Below, one piece after another: positions 11,845 through 23,403 of a DNA stretch of 64,000 bases. Source of the stretch: Epinephelus fuscoguttatus (taxonomy: Eukaryota; Chordata; Actinopteri; Perciformes; Serranidae); contig NC_064760.1 of the NCBI RefSeq assembly GCF_011397635.1, positions 27,688,856 to 27,752,855 on the forward strand. Direction: 5' to 3'. The position numbers and the translations under genes were made by a program. Each line of letters starts with the position of its first letter. Position 1 is the first letter of the stretch. The notes under the pieces are model-generated. The model was not told where the DNA came from. It made no database searches and saw only the letters and a list, made by a program, of their open reading frames with translations.

Positions 11845-14800
11845 TATTTTGTTATCAGCTGCTGTTGCACCCCCTTCTCACTTTCCCCCCACTACCTGCT
11901 CAGCCCTCCCTCCCAAGCATACCTACACTGACGCTATGCCAGAGCTGCATGAGTACTACGTTCCCCCTGACTACTCCCACTTCCTTTTAACCCCCCACCC
12001 GAAGAGGAAATTAATATCTGCATGAAAAACTTCTTGTACTTTGCAAACTACCTATTGAGTGATTGTGTCAAGCTTGATTGAGATTTGAAACGACCATGGC
12101 TGCATTTTTCTTGCTTTTGTTGTTTCTGCTTTGTTTGTTCTTCTTATAGTCGTTTTTGTTTTATTTTTGTCTGAAAAAAAGAAAAAAAAGAATAAGCCTT
12201 GAAAACAGTTCTGTCGCCTTTTTGAGGAACTTTGTTTTTGTATTTTCTCAGCAGAACTAGCTCCCCCTGAATTATGTATTTATTACCCCTTTACCCCTAA
12301 AGATGTAGCTATATACACAAATGCATTGAGTGACATCTACGCACCCCTCCTCCTCATCTGTTTTTGTATGCAGAATATGGATGTCCTGTTGTTGCTGTCC
12401 TTCATACACTGCCTGGCTCATTTCAAGAAGGAAACCTACAATTAATGAGCCCTATTTAAGCCCAAGACATCTTGAAAACACAAGATGGGACCATTTTGTA
12501 TTGATGACATATCAGACGTTGTCTTTTTTTTTTCTCCCCCCTTCAAAGTTGGAATGACTCCCCATTTCCTTTTATCAAGTGTTTCTTTATCCTCTGGAGT
12601 TAAGAGGAACTGGTTATCTAAATTTACATTTTTACGCCTTGCAAATTCATAAAAGCTCCACCCTCAGAGTATTTTTGTCAATGTTGTTGTACAGGGACAT
12701 GCAATATTTGCAAAAAAAGATGATTATAATCTTAAAATCAATGTGCCAAAAGTAACAATGCTGTGTAAATGACCTCTTATATATGTGTGAATATTGGCTG
12801 TTCCTCTTTTCTATCCATTGGAGTATTGGCTGCTCGGGTTGGAGACTCCTTACAGAGACTTGCCACTACAGGAATTCTTTATTTGGGACTTTTCTCTCTT
12901 CTCTGATGAAAGGCACCAACAGCTGGCAGTGGTACACCACCACTCACTAAACCAAATCAGAAAGACTCTGAATTCTCCTCGTTTCCCCCACTTTGTTTGC
13001 CAAATTCAATTTACCTCAACATCGCCTGGCACTGAGAAGCAACAAAAGAGAGGCAAAGGGGAGATCTGCTCTGAAGGCTACTGTAGAGGAAGACGACGAC
13101 GGAGAAAAAAAAGAGAGATGTTCAAATGAGCTTTCTCTGGACCAAGGAGAGTGTAGTGCAGATGTTTGAGGGTAAGCAAGGAAATGATTTGTCGGTTGGG
13201 GCTGTGCCTCACTGAATAGCTGTTTTGTACTGGAAATTCAAGGCAGTTTATTACTCATAGAGATTCTGATGCACGCATCAGCCGTGAATGGACATAACAT
13301 TTTTGCAGTTAGATTTAATGTGAATGTGAAAGCAGTTTTCAGTACAAATGGAATCAGTAATCTTGTAAATGAAGGAAAGCATGTCTTTGCATTAGCTCCA
13401 CGTGGGAATCTTACTTCTATCTTACCTGAAATGGTAATTTAAACAGTAATTTTTCTTGACATTCTCATGTAATTTATTTCTTAACACTGCCATACTTTAT
13501 AAGTTGCACCACTGGTGCGTTTTGGTTCATTAATCACATAATGTCTTCATTTAACTTCTTTCTCTCGAAGGTATTTTCTTTGAAATGTCATCATTACCTG
13601 TCATTTCAGTTTGGATGGGTCAATATTTTGGCAGAAAATAATGTCACCAGAAAAATCAAGGCCAAATAAAGGCACAAAACGGAAAAGAAAATGTATTGGC
13701 ACTATCTGATCCAGTGTATTCCTGGACCATTTATATTAATTACTTTGGGCTCATTCACTGCCTCACTGCACTGAAGTAAATCCACCTTAAAATGAACCAT
13801 ACAATCATGTTTAATCAGTTATGAAAATCTTCTGATTTTATATACTAGGCTAAATATATACTTCAACTGGTTACATGAGTATCTTTTATAAATATATACT
13901 GAAACAATAGGCCTATATTTTCTCTTTCTTTTGAATGTTGAATATCATTTTTAAACGAGCAGTAATTACATGAGACTGCATGGAGATGTGCGGACAAATT
14001 GAAGCTTGATTCAAAAACAGGCCTTGTCACACTGGATATGGTAATTCTGACGCACAGGTGATAGTAATTGATTGCTTGCATATGGCAAGAATCATAATCA
14101 ATCTTTCTCTGTCTCTTTTTTCTCTCCTCTCTGCCATGATCCTTTGTTTCTTTTCTCCAGTGTATCAGGGTTAGGACCAAGACAAGCTGCTGATGGGAAG
14201 CTCCACATGGGCTGCAAGCCCATTTAGTCTGCCTTCTCTCATTTCTGCCTATTGTCAAATTGAATGTACTTCTCTCAGTTCATAGTTTCTTTTCTTTACT
14301 TGTTCTTTTTGTTTTTAAAATGTGCCACTGTTGAGCTGCCTCATGTTAATGGTGCTAAGAAAGCTGACAATTGTTTTCTCTCTTTCTTTTTTTTTCATTT
14401 TCCTTTTTTCCTTTTCTTTCTTTTGTTTTTGTTTTCCCAGAGTTAACAAAAAAGAAATGCAAAATAGATTAGGTACCTAACCCTCTTTATGAATGTATAT
14501 TATAATGTTATGTTTGATGTATTCACTTCATGATTCTTTGACATTGATTGGAATTACTTTTGCTCTTTTCATTAAAAGATTACCGAGCTTTATATATACT
14601 GTCTAGAGTTGTTACCAGAAGGAATCTTAATGAACTCTTGACACTACAAAATCTTGTATATTTTTTGTGTGCCAATTTGTAACATATTTTGTAAGTGTAT
14701 ATTTTTCTTAGAAAGTGCTGTGAAGTATTTGTGTGTGTGAGTAACCTTTTATGCGCCTCTATGGGCAGTGGAAAGGATATACAATGACAAGTTTCTGGTT

Positions 14801-15170
14801 TTAAAAACCAAAATATGAAAGTATCAACAGAAAACTAGAAATATTTACATTTTGTTGGGAGTTTTGTAATAAGACCATGATCTTGTTGTGAGAGTGTTGT
14901 GTTACTGTGCAAAACACAAATAAGCAAAGAAAAAAAAACATGAAAACCTGGAAAAAAATATAATTTGTGAACAATTTGCTGTTTTATAGATTTTCATGTA
15001 AATTATTTGAGTATTATTTTGTTTTTTTTGTTTTGTTGTAACTGTTGCAAAGGTTTTAAATATTTGTGATCAAGCCTGTATGGTGATAATGTAATATTGG
15101 TAACTTGCTGAGTTTTGTAATAATGTTTATGGAGTAAATATACAAATTAAAATAAGATTTTGAATGCTGC
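11845..15170 (+). other. probable nexmif 3' untranslated region or terminal intron
   Basis: AT- and T-rich DNA following the last recognised nexmif codon. If the stop at 11842-11844 is used, this is 3' UTR. If the donor at 11842 is used, candidate acceptors include TTTCTCCAG ending at about 14160 and TTTTCCCAG ending at about 14440, but neither downstream frame resembles the human C-terminus. An ATTAAA at 14571 is a possible polyadenylation signal. No independent gene is seen. Confidence 0.45.
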
Positions 15171-18100
15171 TTTCTGAAGAGAGTTGGGTTGTGTTTTTTA
15201 CCGCCCACCCGTTGCTGTAGTCATTAACGACAGTGTAAACAGTAAACATAGAATATCTACACTATTTACTGCTCTGCAAACAAACTCGGTCCATTCAAAA
15301 CAATAATTACAGAGGTGATGTATTTTGGAACAGCTTACCAACATGTCAGGAGTGAGGTATATGTTATACATCTCATCCTTGTGGTACTTCTACAATAATA
15401 GTAATAGGGAAGAATCTGTTATACTCAGTGTTTGCTTTTTCCACAAAATATGTAAATACAAATGCAACCTCAATAATTCAAATTAGTCTGTCCTTATTTA
15501 TTACATTGGAACATTCTTAGACGTAAGGCATTTTAATTTCTGCACAAGCCTGGCTTTGGCTCATGTTATTTTAATGTCATATCTAATTAGCACTCAGGGT
15601 CAGGCATTGCTAGAGTGACTGCTCATCCATAACTCTGAGCTGGGCTGCTGTGGTCCACACTGCAACTCATTCTGGCATGCTTAATTGGAGCTGGAGATAC
15701 TGTCTCAGACCATAAACAGATCCTGTGATGTATGCCTCCAAAATTGTCAGGTGGTATTAGCATTGTTTTTGTTCTTTAGTCACCCATAGCAGATAAGGGA
15801 GCAGGCAAATTATAAGATGGAATGTCTAATGCAGTGGATCAGGTACACCTGTGGTTATTAAATGAGACCCTAGTTGTTTTGTCAGTGCGTGCTCACATTG
15901 CATGGATAGCCATAGACTCTCTCATTAGGATTGTTTGTGTGTTTGTTGTTTTTATCATTACCCAGAAGACTACGGAGTAACATTTTGAAAAGAATCAGCA
16001 TGTCTGTTTCTCATGTAGGCGTGCACTTATTGAGTCAAATCACAAGAACCTACAAACAGCACAATTACTCACACTTTTTTTCTGGTTTGGCTGGCAATTT
16101 AATGTTATTATTAGATTTGTGTGTGTGTGTGTGTGTGTGTGTTTTCGTGCATGTGTTGTAAAACATAGCATTGCAGAGGCTTTCAACAACTGCCCAACAG
16201 CCTTCTATAGCTTTACTGTGTCCAATATAAATGAGGAAAAACGCTTTTTTCCCCAACATGTGTCGGAAATAACTGCAATTGTGCTTGCTGGCTTTTTGCA
16301 CAATGCTTTTAATAAAGGCCTGTAACTAGATGCCACCTATTGTCGAAGGGTCATCACAGGATGTCGCAGCATGCTGCTGTATCCATCCCAGTTCCACCGA
16401 CACATAGGTCTCAACCCTTCTATTGCCTGAGGTGTTTCTTCCTGTAAAAAAAAAATCTATATTTCTTTTACCTTTTAAAATGGTAATTTCAAGGATAAAG
16501 AGAAATGTGTACCATTCCTCTTGACTTCGACTTCACTGTTGGACCTTCTTTATGTATTGAACTCATTGTAAGTACATTTAGAGTGTCGCTGTAGTGGCTG
16601 TATGTCATTTACAACACAAAACATTCACTTTATAAATGCATTAAAAAACTGGTGCAAAAATCCACTTCGACACTATGAGGTAATATTTATATATATATTG
16701 AAATGCGGCGGCACGGTGGTGTGGTGATTAGCACTCTCGCCTCACAGCAAGAGGGTTGCCGGTTCGATCCTGGGCGTGGGAGCCCTTCTGTGTGGAGTTT
16801 GCATGTTCTCCCCGTGTCAGCGTGGGTTCTCTCCGGGCACTCCGGCTTCCTCCCACAGTCCAGAGACATGCAGATTGGGGACTAGGTTAATTGGTAACTC
16901 TAAATTGTCCATAGGTGTGAATGTGAGCGTGAATGGTTGTCTATGTGTCAGCCCTGCGATAGTCTGGCGACCTGTCCAGGGTGTACCCTGCCTCTCGCCC
17001 GATGTCAGCTGGGATAGGCTTGCGACCCTCAGGAGGATGAAGCGGTTAGAAGATGAATGAATATTGAAATGCAGTTTAACAGGTAAAAAATATTGAATGT
17101 CTTGCGCATCATATGTCATTAACTAGTAGTTATTACTGATACAGATTACTGACAAAAAATTTAGGCAGAAGGTGTGACATCAATTTTGTAACACAGTAAG
17201 TTTTCTGGCTATTTATTTTGTATTGAAACCAGGGAAGAAATTAAACCTCAATGGCAAAATATTTGAGCAAAAACATTCATTTTTAATGAAGTAACGTTAA
17301 TTGATGCTACTGTTTTCTTGACTTTACAACACCTAGATTGGGAGACATGACATTTTCATTTTTACAATTATCACCCAGATTTAAGTTAAAAATTTGGGTG
17401 CTTGTGATTACATGTGTTTCAGTCTTTTTTTCTTTTGTCTTTTTGTGCTATAATATAATTTGCTCATCCTCTGACAATGTAGCAGTGGTAGCTGTAGACA
17501 GTAGGCTACATGAGGGACAAAGCAGAAATAGCCTATTAATCACTGCTGGCTGAAAAAGAAGTGGCATTGAATTAAGATGTGAGTGAGTGAGTTTATATGA
17601 CACACAAATACGTGGACTACATACAACCCTTTTTTTGGGCAGCACATACTGTTTAATACACAGTCTGGCCTAGGCCGATTGTGTGCTACTTGTACAACAC
17701 TGGAGACTATACAACTAAATGAGGCATTAATGACGCAGAGCAGTTACATGGGATTTTAATTACACTACTGTTGCATGCATTTTGTCCATAACACCAACCA
17801 ATTGTAGACGACTGTATTTGTTTCATTTCAAATAACGCTGTACTACAAATAGTCACAATGGAATTAAATATCACTACATAATGGCATAATATTTTAGTAA
17901 CTATCATCAATTTAAGATGTGGTAAAAAGCCATTGAATGCAACATAAGTCGCACATGATTGTGCATGTAGGACAGATGGTTTTCTTAAAAGCCTTGAATA
18001 ATGTTGTATTGGACATTTAAGCGCACTGGTGTGCCTGCAGATCTTTGTCTCCTAGTCTGAATTCTGCAGAAGGTAAGAGTATTTGCAATTACAACCGCAT
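15171..18100. other. intergenic DNA between nexmif and rlim
   Basis: No coding exon recognised. It contains a short GT tract at about 16119-16142 and one complete SINE at 16707-17060. The remainder is AT-rich unique-looking DNA. Confidence 0.6.
16707..17060 (+). mobile_element. full-length tRNA-derived SINE with target duplication
   Basis: The element starts GGCGGCACGGTGGTGTGGTG and has a B-box-like GGTTCGATCC at 16761-16770, as in a tRNA-derived RNA polymerase III promoter. The body matches the very common fish repeat containing TTTGCATGTTCTCCCCGTGT and CTGTCCAGGGTGTACCCTGC, and it ends with an AGATGAATGA tail. It is bounded by a perfect 12-bp direct repeat, ATATTGAAATGC, at 16695-16706 and 17061-17072, which is a target-site duplication from L1/L2-type retrotransposition. 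The perfect duplication suggests a fairly recent insertion. Confidence 0.85.
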
Positions 18101-18526
18101 CGTGACGCTACAGCTGAACACTGCTACTCTGTCCAACACAAACATCCTTTTTTTCTGATGCTCCGCTGAGAGACACGACATGTTGTGTTGCCCAGAGCTC
18201 AGTCTTTCAGGCAACCCCACTTAGCAGGCTGCGCACAGCTCGCCCATGGATGTGTCATAGTAACCCCGCCTCAGTCCCTGCTATTGGCGGACGCAAACTC
18301 AAACCATTTAGCTTGTGTTATTGCAGTGCCTGTGTCTACCTGGAAGGTTAAACTCAGGGGAAAATATTCTTGTAGTACCAGTTTCCGGAAGATCATTGTA
18401 GCCTTCCTAAAAGAAAGAAAATGGAATCCTGAAATCGCACTTAGCTCATCAGTCAAGCGTTTTTGAGAGACTGTTAGAAGAACAATTTGAAAGTACGATT
18501 ACACTGCTACTAACGTCACCGAACAG
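18100..18526 (+). promoter_or_regulatory. rlim: rlim promoter and 5' untranslated exon (inferred)
   Basis: The stretch is richer in GC and CpG than its surroundings. A donor-like GAACAG|GTAATG lies at 18526/18527, a plausible end of a non-coding first exon, and the next acceptor is the CTGCAG just before 19656. No clear TATA box is seen. The exact start of transcription cannot be read from the sequence. Confidence 0.4.
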
Positions 18527-19655
18527 GTAATGTAACCGCGATTTGATGACAGACTGTATATTCCTTCTGATAACATTTACTTTCATTAGCTAGCTAATTT
18601 TAGCTTGTTTGCTCTGGTTGTGAACGTCACTGGTTGACGTCGCTTGCTCGGTTAGCTTGCGGTGATGCTAACAGTAGCGTCGGTGTCTTTCTTTAATTAA
18701 ACCCTCATGTTTCTGTGCTATCAATACATAACGACTAAAATGGAGTCCATGTCACGTTTCATGAAACCAGCTATTTGTCCCAAATTAGTATCCACGTCAA
18801 GATAGTGTACCTGAGGACACCTAGCACGAAGTTACTGGCTAGGTTAGCGTTAGCTAATGTTAGACATGGAAGCTAACTAGCATTAGCATAGTAAGAGCTC
18901 AACACAACCAGGGTTGTTTGGTCGTCTAAGAAGCTTGTTTTGATCCGACGATAACGTTACACATGATACCGCAGCCACTCTATCGCCAGTCCTTCATTGT
19001 TTGCTCCACATATTACATCAAACACAGTCGCTTCTCCGTCATAGCTAACGCTCAGTTAATTGTGGTTGAAGTTGGCAGTATTTGAAACCGTGTACAATGC
19101 TAGGTAGCTAGCTAGCGTAGGCTAAGCTAGATGATGCCATTTTGTTTTTATCTCGACTTTGACCAACATACTGCTTTCCCACAGGACTACGAAAAACTCA
19201 GACCTTCATGTTATTCTCTTGAATTATAGCTGTGATACATCCACAGTTTCTAGTTTGTTCAGGAAAACTACGTTACGATAATCTCAATGATTTAGTTAGC
19301 CAGTGTTGTGTTTCTAGTAAGTTTGCATGCCAGTTTGCTTTGTAACCGGTGGATGTAAATCATGCTAACATTAGCCAACAGTTGCTGGGTCGTCGTTCCC
19401 AATTATTGAGCATGTCGCATTGTGATGCTGTATTTTGACCCGACTTTTCCTTTGCTGACAAGTTCTCCGGTTGATACTCTTGATATTGCATTCATTAGAG
19501 CTGACAGCGTGGAAATACTCAAAGGTGTGAAATGAGACAAGTCACGAACCTTCGGTGTTGACTCCCTGTTGCCTAATGCTTTCCTAAATCCTGAGTATTC
19601 TTATTAGAGGTTGAATCAATAAGTAATACATTTATCTGCTTTGTTGTTGCTGCAG
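18527..19655 (+). other. rlim first intron (inferred)
   Basis: Intron between the presumed 5' untranslated exon and the first coding exon. It contains many GCTAAC/GTTAGC motifs, as is common in fish intronic DNA, and no gene. Its bounds depend on the inferred donor at 18527. Confidence 0.4.
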
Positions 19656-19713
19656 CAGCTGGATCTTGCTGAAGATCGGACAGCATCCCTCAACCTCCCT
19701 GCCTTCTGAATCG

Positions 19714-22700
19714 ATGGAGGGGTCTGACAGTTCTGAGCAGAGTGGCAGTGACCAGCCAGAGTCACAGCGCAGAAGGCAGCTGGACCGCCTGGACAGGGAG
19801 GAGGCCTTTTACCAGTTTGTCAACAATCTGAGTGATGAGGACTATCGTCTCATGAGAGACAACAATCTTTTGGGCACCCCAGGTAATTAACATTTAATTA
19901 CAATAGTCTTTACTCTTGTGACTGTAATCTCTGACTGTGGAAATGGTGACGTTTGTATCATATTAAGCAACTCAAAGATAGGGCTGGGTATCAGTGCTCG
20001 GTACATTCCAGGTATTCAGAGTGGATTTAATTAATACCAGGCCACATCACACAGAAGCCTGACGGATCTTATTAAGCACATGTGTAATATGGGATTCATT
20101 CATTTTCAGTTTAGTTTTACCTGTTTTTTTGTTTTGTTTTCGCCTTCGTTTCTTTTCAGCTAACAACTAAAGCCCCACTGTCATTTCATCTCTCCTATTC
20201 TATGCTTTGTCTGAGCTGTATTGAATTTCATTCCTCCCTTTCAAAGTTTCAAACTGTTGGCTTACAAAAAGATTTTAAAAAAAAGTGCTAATATAGATTT
20301 AGACAAACTCAAACCAAGACATTATTATTATTATTTGTTAAAAAGGCTCACATCAGGTCTAGCTTGATGCAGAGGCCGGGCATGCGCAGCCACGTAGGCT
20401 ACCAATCACGGGAGCACTCCTGCCTTATTAACGACCCAGTGGCACAGTGAGGACAGAGGAAAGTGTCTGCTGCCTGAAAACTCCAGTGCGGACTGCTTTG
20501 CCCTTCTCATACTTGGAATGTGACACCCCACTACGTGTGTTCTGATGACGCAGTAAGTTTTGCACATCGTTCTTCTGGAAACGGACTGTTAACAGAGTTT
20601 ACCAGATATGGACATGTTCACTACTTGGTCACAGACAGTTGACACATATTCCAAGGCCTTACCATTATCTGTGCCAAAGTGATTAGTTATCGATCGATTT
20701 GGATGTGCTGGATGTGATGAAAGCTGTCGTCATGTAAACATTTACTTCCCAGGCATTAGTATGCCTCCTCTTTACAGCAAGCAATCTCTAGAGTTTTTCC
20801 TGCATTGATAATGTGTGTTCTTCTGTAATTTCCTCCCATACAGATAAAACACAAACCTATGGGCTTGCTGTGCTGTATGCTGTTGCATTCACACTAAAGA
20901 ATGAAAGTTATCCATCATGACTTCCTGTGTTTTGATTGATAGTCCTTGGATGATGGCCATCCTTTATATCCGGACTTATCCTTACTGTCCTATTTATATT
21001 ATTAGATTAATACTCTGTTGCTTACTCTGATCCTTTATTTACACTTTGTCAGGTGCTTTACACCAGCAGTTTTCATTATTGTCCCGTTGCTGCTTAAAAG
21101 AAATGGTTCAAGTGCCCAATACAGTTCAAAATTTACCACCAGTCCTTTTCATGTACAACATTTCAGCGTAATGCAATATTTTTTTCCCTATACTGGTTCA
21201 CTACCAGATTTGTTGCTGTTACAGTTTGTCCCTCTGCTGAATTCCCCTCTATCTGTCCATTAAATCAGAAAATGTTTGATCTTATTGTAGGGAGTTAATC
21301 TTTTCCGCTCAGCCACCTGCAATTGACTCTCTCTCAGCTTACATTGGTGGTCAGGCTAGAGAAGAGGAATTGTAAGAAACCTTAATAACCTTCAAGGAAT
21401 ACGTGGATTGCCAAAAAATATTTTTTCTTTTTTTAATAACAGACCGTTGTTTTGTGTTGTAATGTCTCTTTCAGGAGAAGTAACGGAGGATGAGCTGTTT
21501 AGCAGACTTCAGCAAATCAAGGATGGTCCAGAACAGCAGAATAACAGTACTAGTGCCCCCAGTACTGAAAATGGAGAAGATCCAGTCGGTAAGTTTGGCA
21601 TTTTTTTAAGAAAATTTATTCACCATCAAATTCAGATAATTTGTCAATTGTTAACTCTTCTGATTTTCAGAACCACCAGAAAACCCTGAGGATCCTGCCA
21701 ATGGGGATAGTCTCTTAGACTGGCTGAACACAGTGAGGCGCACAGGCAACACTACCAGAACTGGTCATCGTGGTAACCAGTCATGGCGGGCCGTAAGCCA
21801 GACCAACCCAAACAGTGGGGATTTTCGCTTCAGCCTCGAAATCAGTGTGAATCGAAACCTGGCTGAACAGCAGGCAGCTGCTGAAGGGGAGCAGGAGCCT
21901 CCACAGGAGTCTTCCCAGGAATCTCCAGAGGGTCAAGAAGTGGTGGCAAATGCTGAACCACAGGTGCCTATGGAGACAGAAGTGGTGGAGGAACCAGTAG
22001 TAGAGGAATTGGCTGTCATAGTGGAGCCAGAGCCTGAACCAGAGCCTGAGCCAGTGCTTGAGCCTGAGCCAGAGCCTGTGCCTGAGCCAGAGCCTGAGCC
22101 TGAACTAGAAGAAGTTGTTTCACAAGAGATTTTAGGAGAACGTCCCAGCTCACCTGCTGCCCTGCCTGTACAACCCCCACTTTCTCCTCCACGTAGAGGA
22201 CAGAGGAGAGCCCGCAGCCGTAGTCCAGAGCCACGCAGGACTAGGGCCCGTACAGCCAGGAGCCGTTCCCCTCTCAATCTGGATCAGCTGGATGGTCTCC
22301 CTAATTCACGTCATGCTCACTCCTCTCAAAGCATCAGCTCTGCCACCAGTGTCTCCCCTGTGCCTCAGGTGGAGGGCAGCTCTCGGACTCGACAACATGT
22401 TCTTTCTAGGCAAAGCACTGCTGACAGTGATGTTCAGCCATCTAGGGCTGGCGAAGAAATGGTCCCTGAGGCCCAAAATGTAGGATCTCAGGAAGGAGAA
22501 GCTACTGGGGGTGAAGGGGGTGCAGCAGGGCGCCGTCCCCCTACTATTATGCTTGATCTCCAGGTGCGTCGTGTGCGTCCAGGCGAATATCGGCAAAGAG
22601 ACAGCATTGCTAGTCGCACCCGTTCACGCTCCCAGAACTCAAACAACACATTTCTTTATGAAAGTGAGCGTGGTGGATTTCGTAGGACTTTCTCACGCTC

Positions 22701-23403
22701 TGAGCGTGCTGGTGTGAGGACCTACGTCAGCACTATTCGCATACCTATCCGAAGAATCTCCGATGCAGGTTTGGGAGAGGCAACCTCAATGGCTCTCCAG
22801 TCTATGATTAGGCAGATTATGACTGGTTTCGGTGAACTCGGCTACCTCATGGATTCAGATTCTGATTCTTCAGATTCAAACCGCGGAGCCAACACACCTG
22901 CGGATCTGGCTGAAGCTCTCAACAACCCAGATGCTCCACCTGCTGCTGCTCCTATAGCTGATGTTGATGAACCACCTGTGGCTGCTGGAGTCAGAGCAAG
23001 GACAGCTGAGACTGATATTGATGAGGGCCTTGCCGCTGCTCCACCTGCCTCTGGTGGCAGGGCCCGACCTAGACCACCTATCAGCCTAGAGGAGCCCAGC
23101 TCACTGCCCTTCCTGCGGCTTGCCCATTTCTTCCTCCTAAATGATGACGACGAGGACCAGCCCCAAGGGTTGACCAAAGAGCAGATTGACAACCTCTCAA
23201 TGCGCAACTTTGGTGAGAGTGATGCCTTGAAGACTTGCAGTGTCTGCATAACAGAATATGCAGAAGGTAACAAGCTACGTAAGCTGCCCTGCTCGCATGA
23301 GTACCACGTGCACTGCATTGATCGCTGGCTATCGGAAAACTCCACTTGCCCCATCTGCCGCAGGGCTGTCTTGGTATCAGCCAACCGAGAGAGTGTGGTG
23401 TAG
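19714..23403 (+). CDS. rlim: rlim (rnf12), RING-H2 E3 ubiquitin-protein ligase
   Basis: RLIM ubiquitinates LIM-domain cofactors (LDB/CLIM), REX1 (in mammals, tied to X inactivation) and SMAD7 in the nucleus. Coding exons: 19714-19882, 21475-21588 and 21671-23403; all junctions are GT-AG and in frame, giving 671 residues (human 624). The N-terminus contains [15 protein letters not shown] and [15 protein letters not shown], nearly identical to human. The middle has basic [12 protein letters not shown] and the conserved [39 protein letters not shown] and [11 protein letters not shown] blocks. The RING-H2 domain, residues about 617-658, has all ligands ([17 protein letters not shown]). The C-terminal ESVV matches the family. 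Residues about 214-241 are a fish-type Glu-Pro repeat absent from the human protein. The ATG at 19714 aligns with the human start; an upstream in-frame extension is 5' UTR. Confidence 0.97.
19883..21474 (+). other. rlim intron between its first two coding exons
   Basis: About 1.6 kb with GT-AG ends. A stretch beginning GGGCTGGGTATCAGTGCTCGG near 19980 looks like the end of an interspersed repeat, but I could not find its other end. No gene is seen. Confidence 0.6.

Noticed and set aside
13863-14258. 131-codon frame on the minus strand downstream of nexmif
   Set aside because: No domain and no conserved motif; it overlaps AT-rich probable UTR or intron sequence.
16687-17119. Several open frames on both strands
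   Set aside because: They fall wholly or mostly within the SINE at 16707-17060, which is non-coding.
21933-22277. Frame opposite rlim encoding Gly-Ser runs
   Set aside because: It is the complement of the Glu-Pro repeat and is explained by it.
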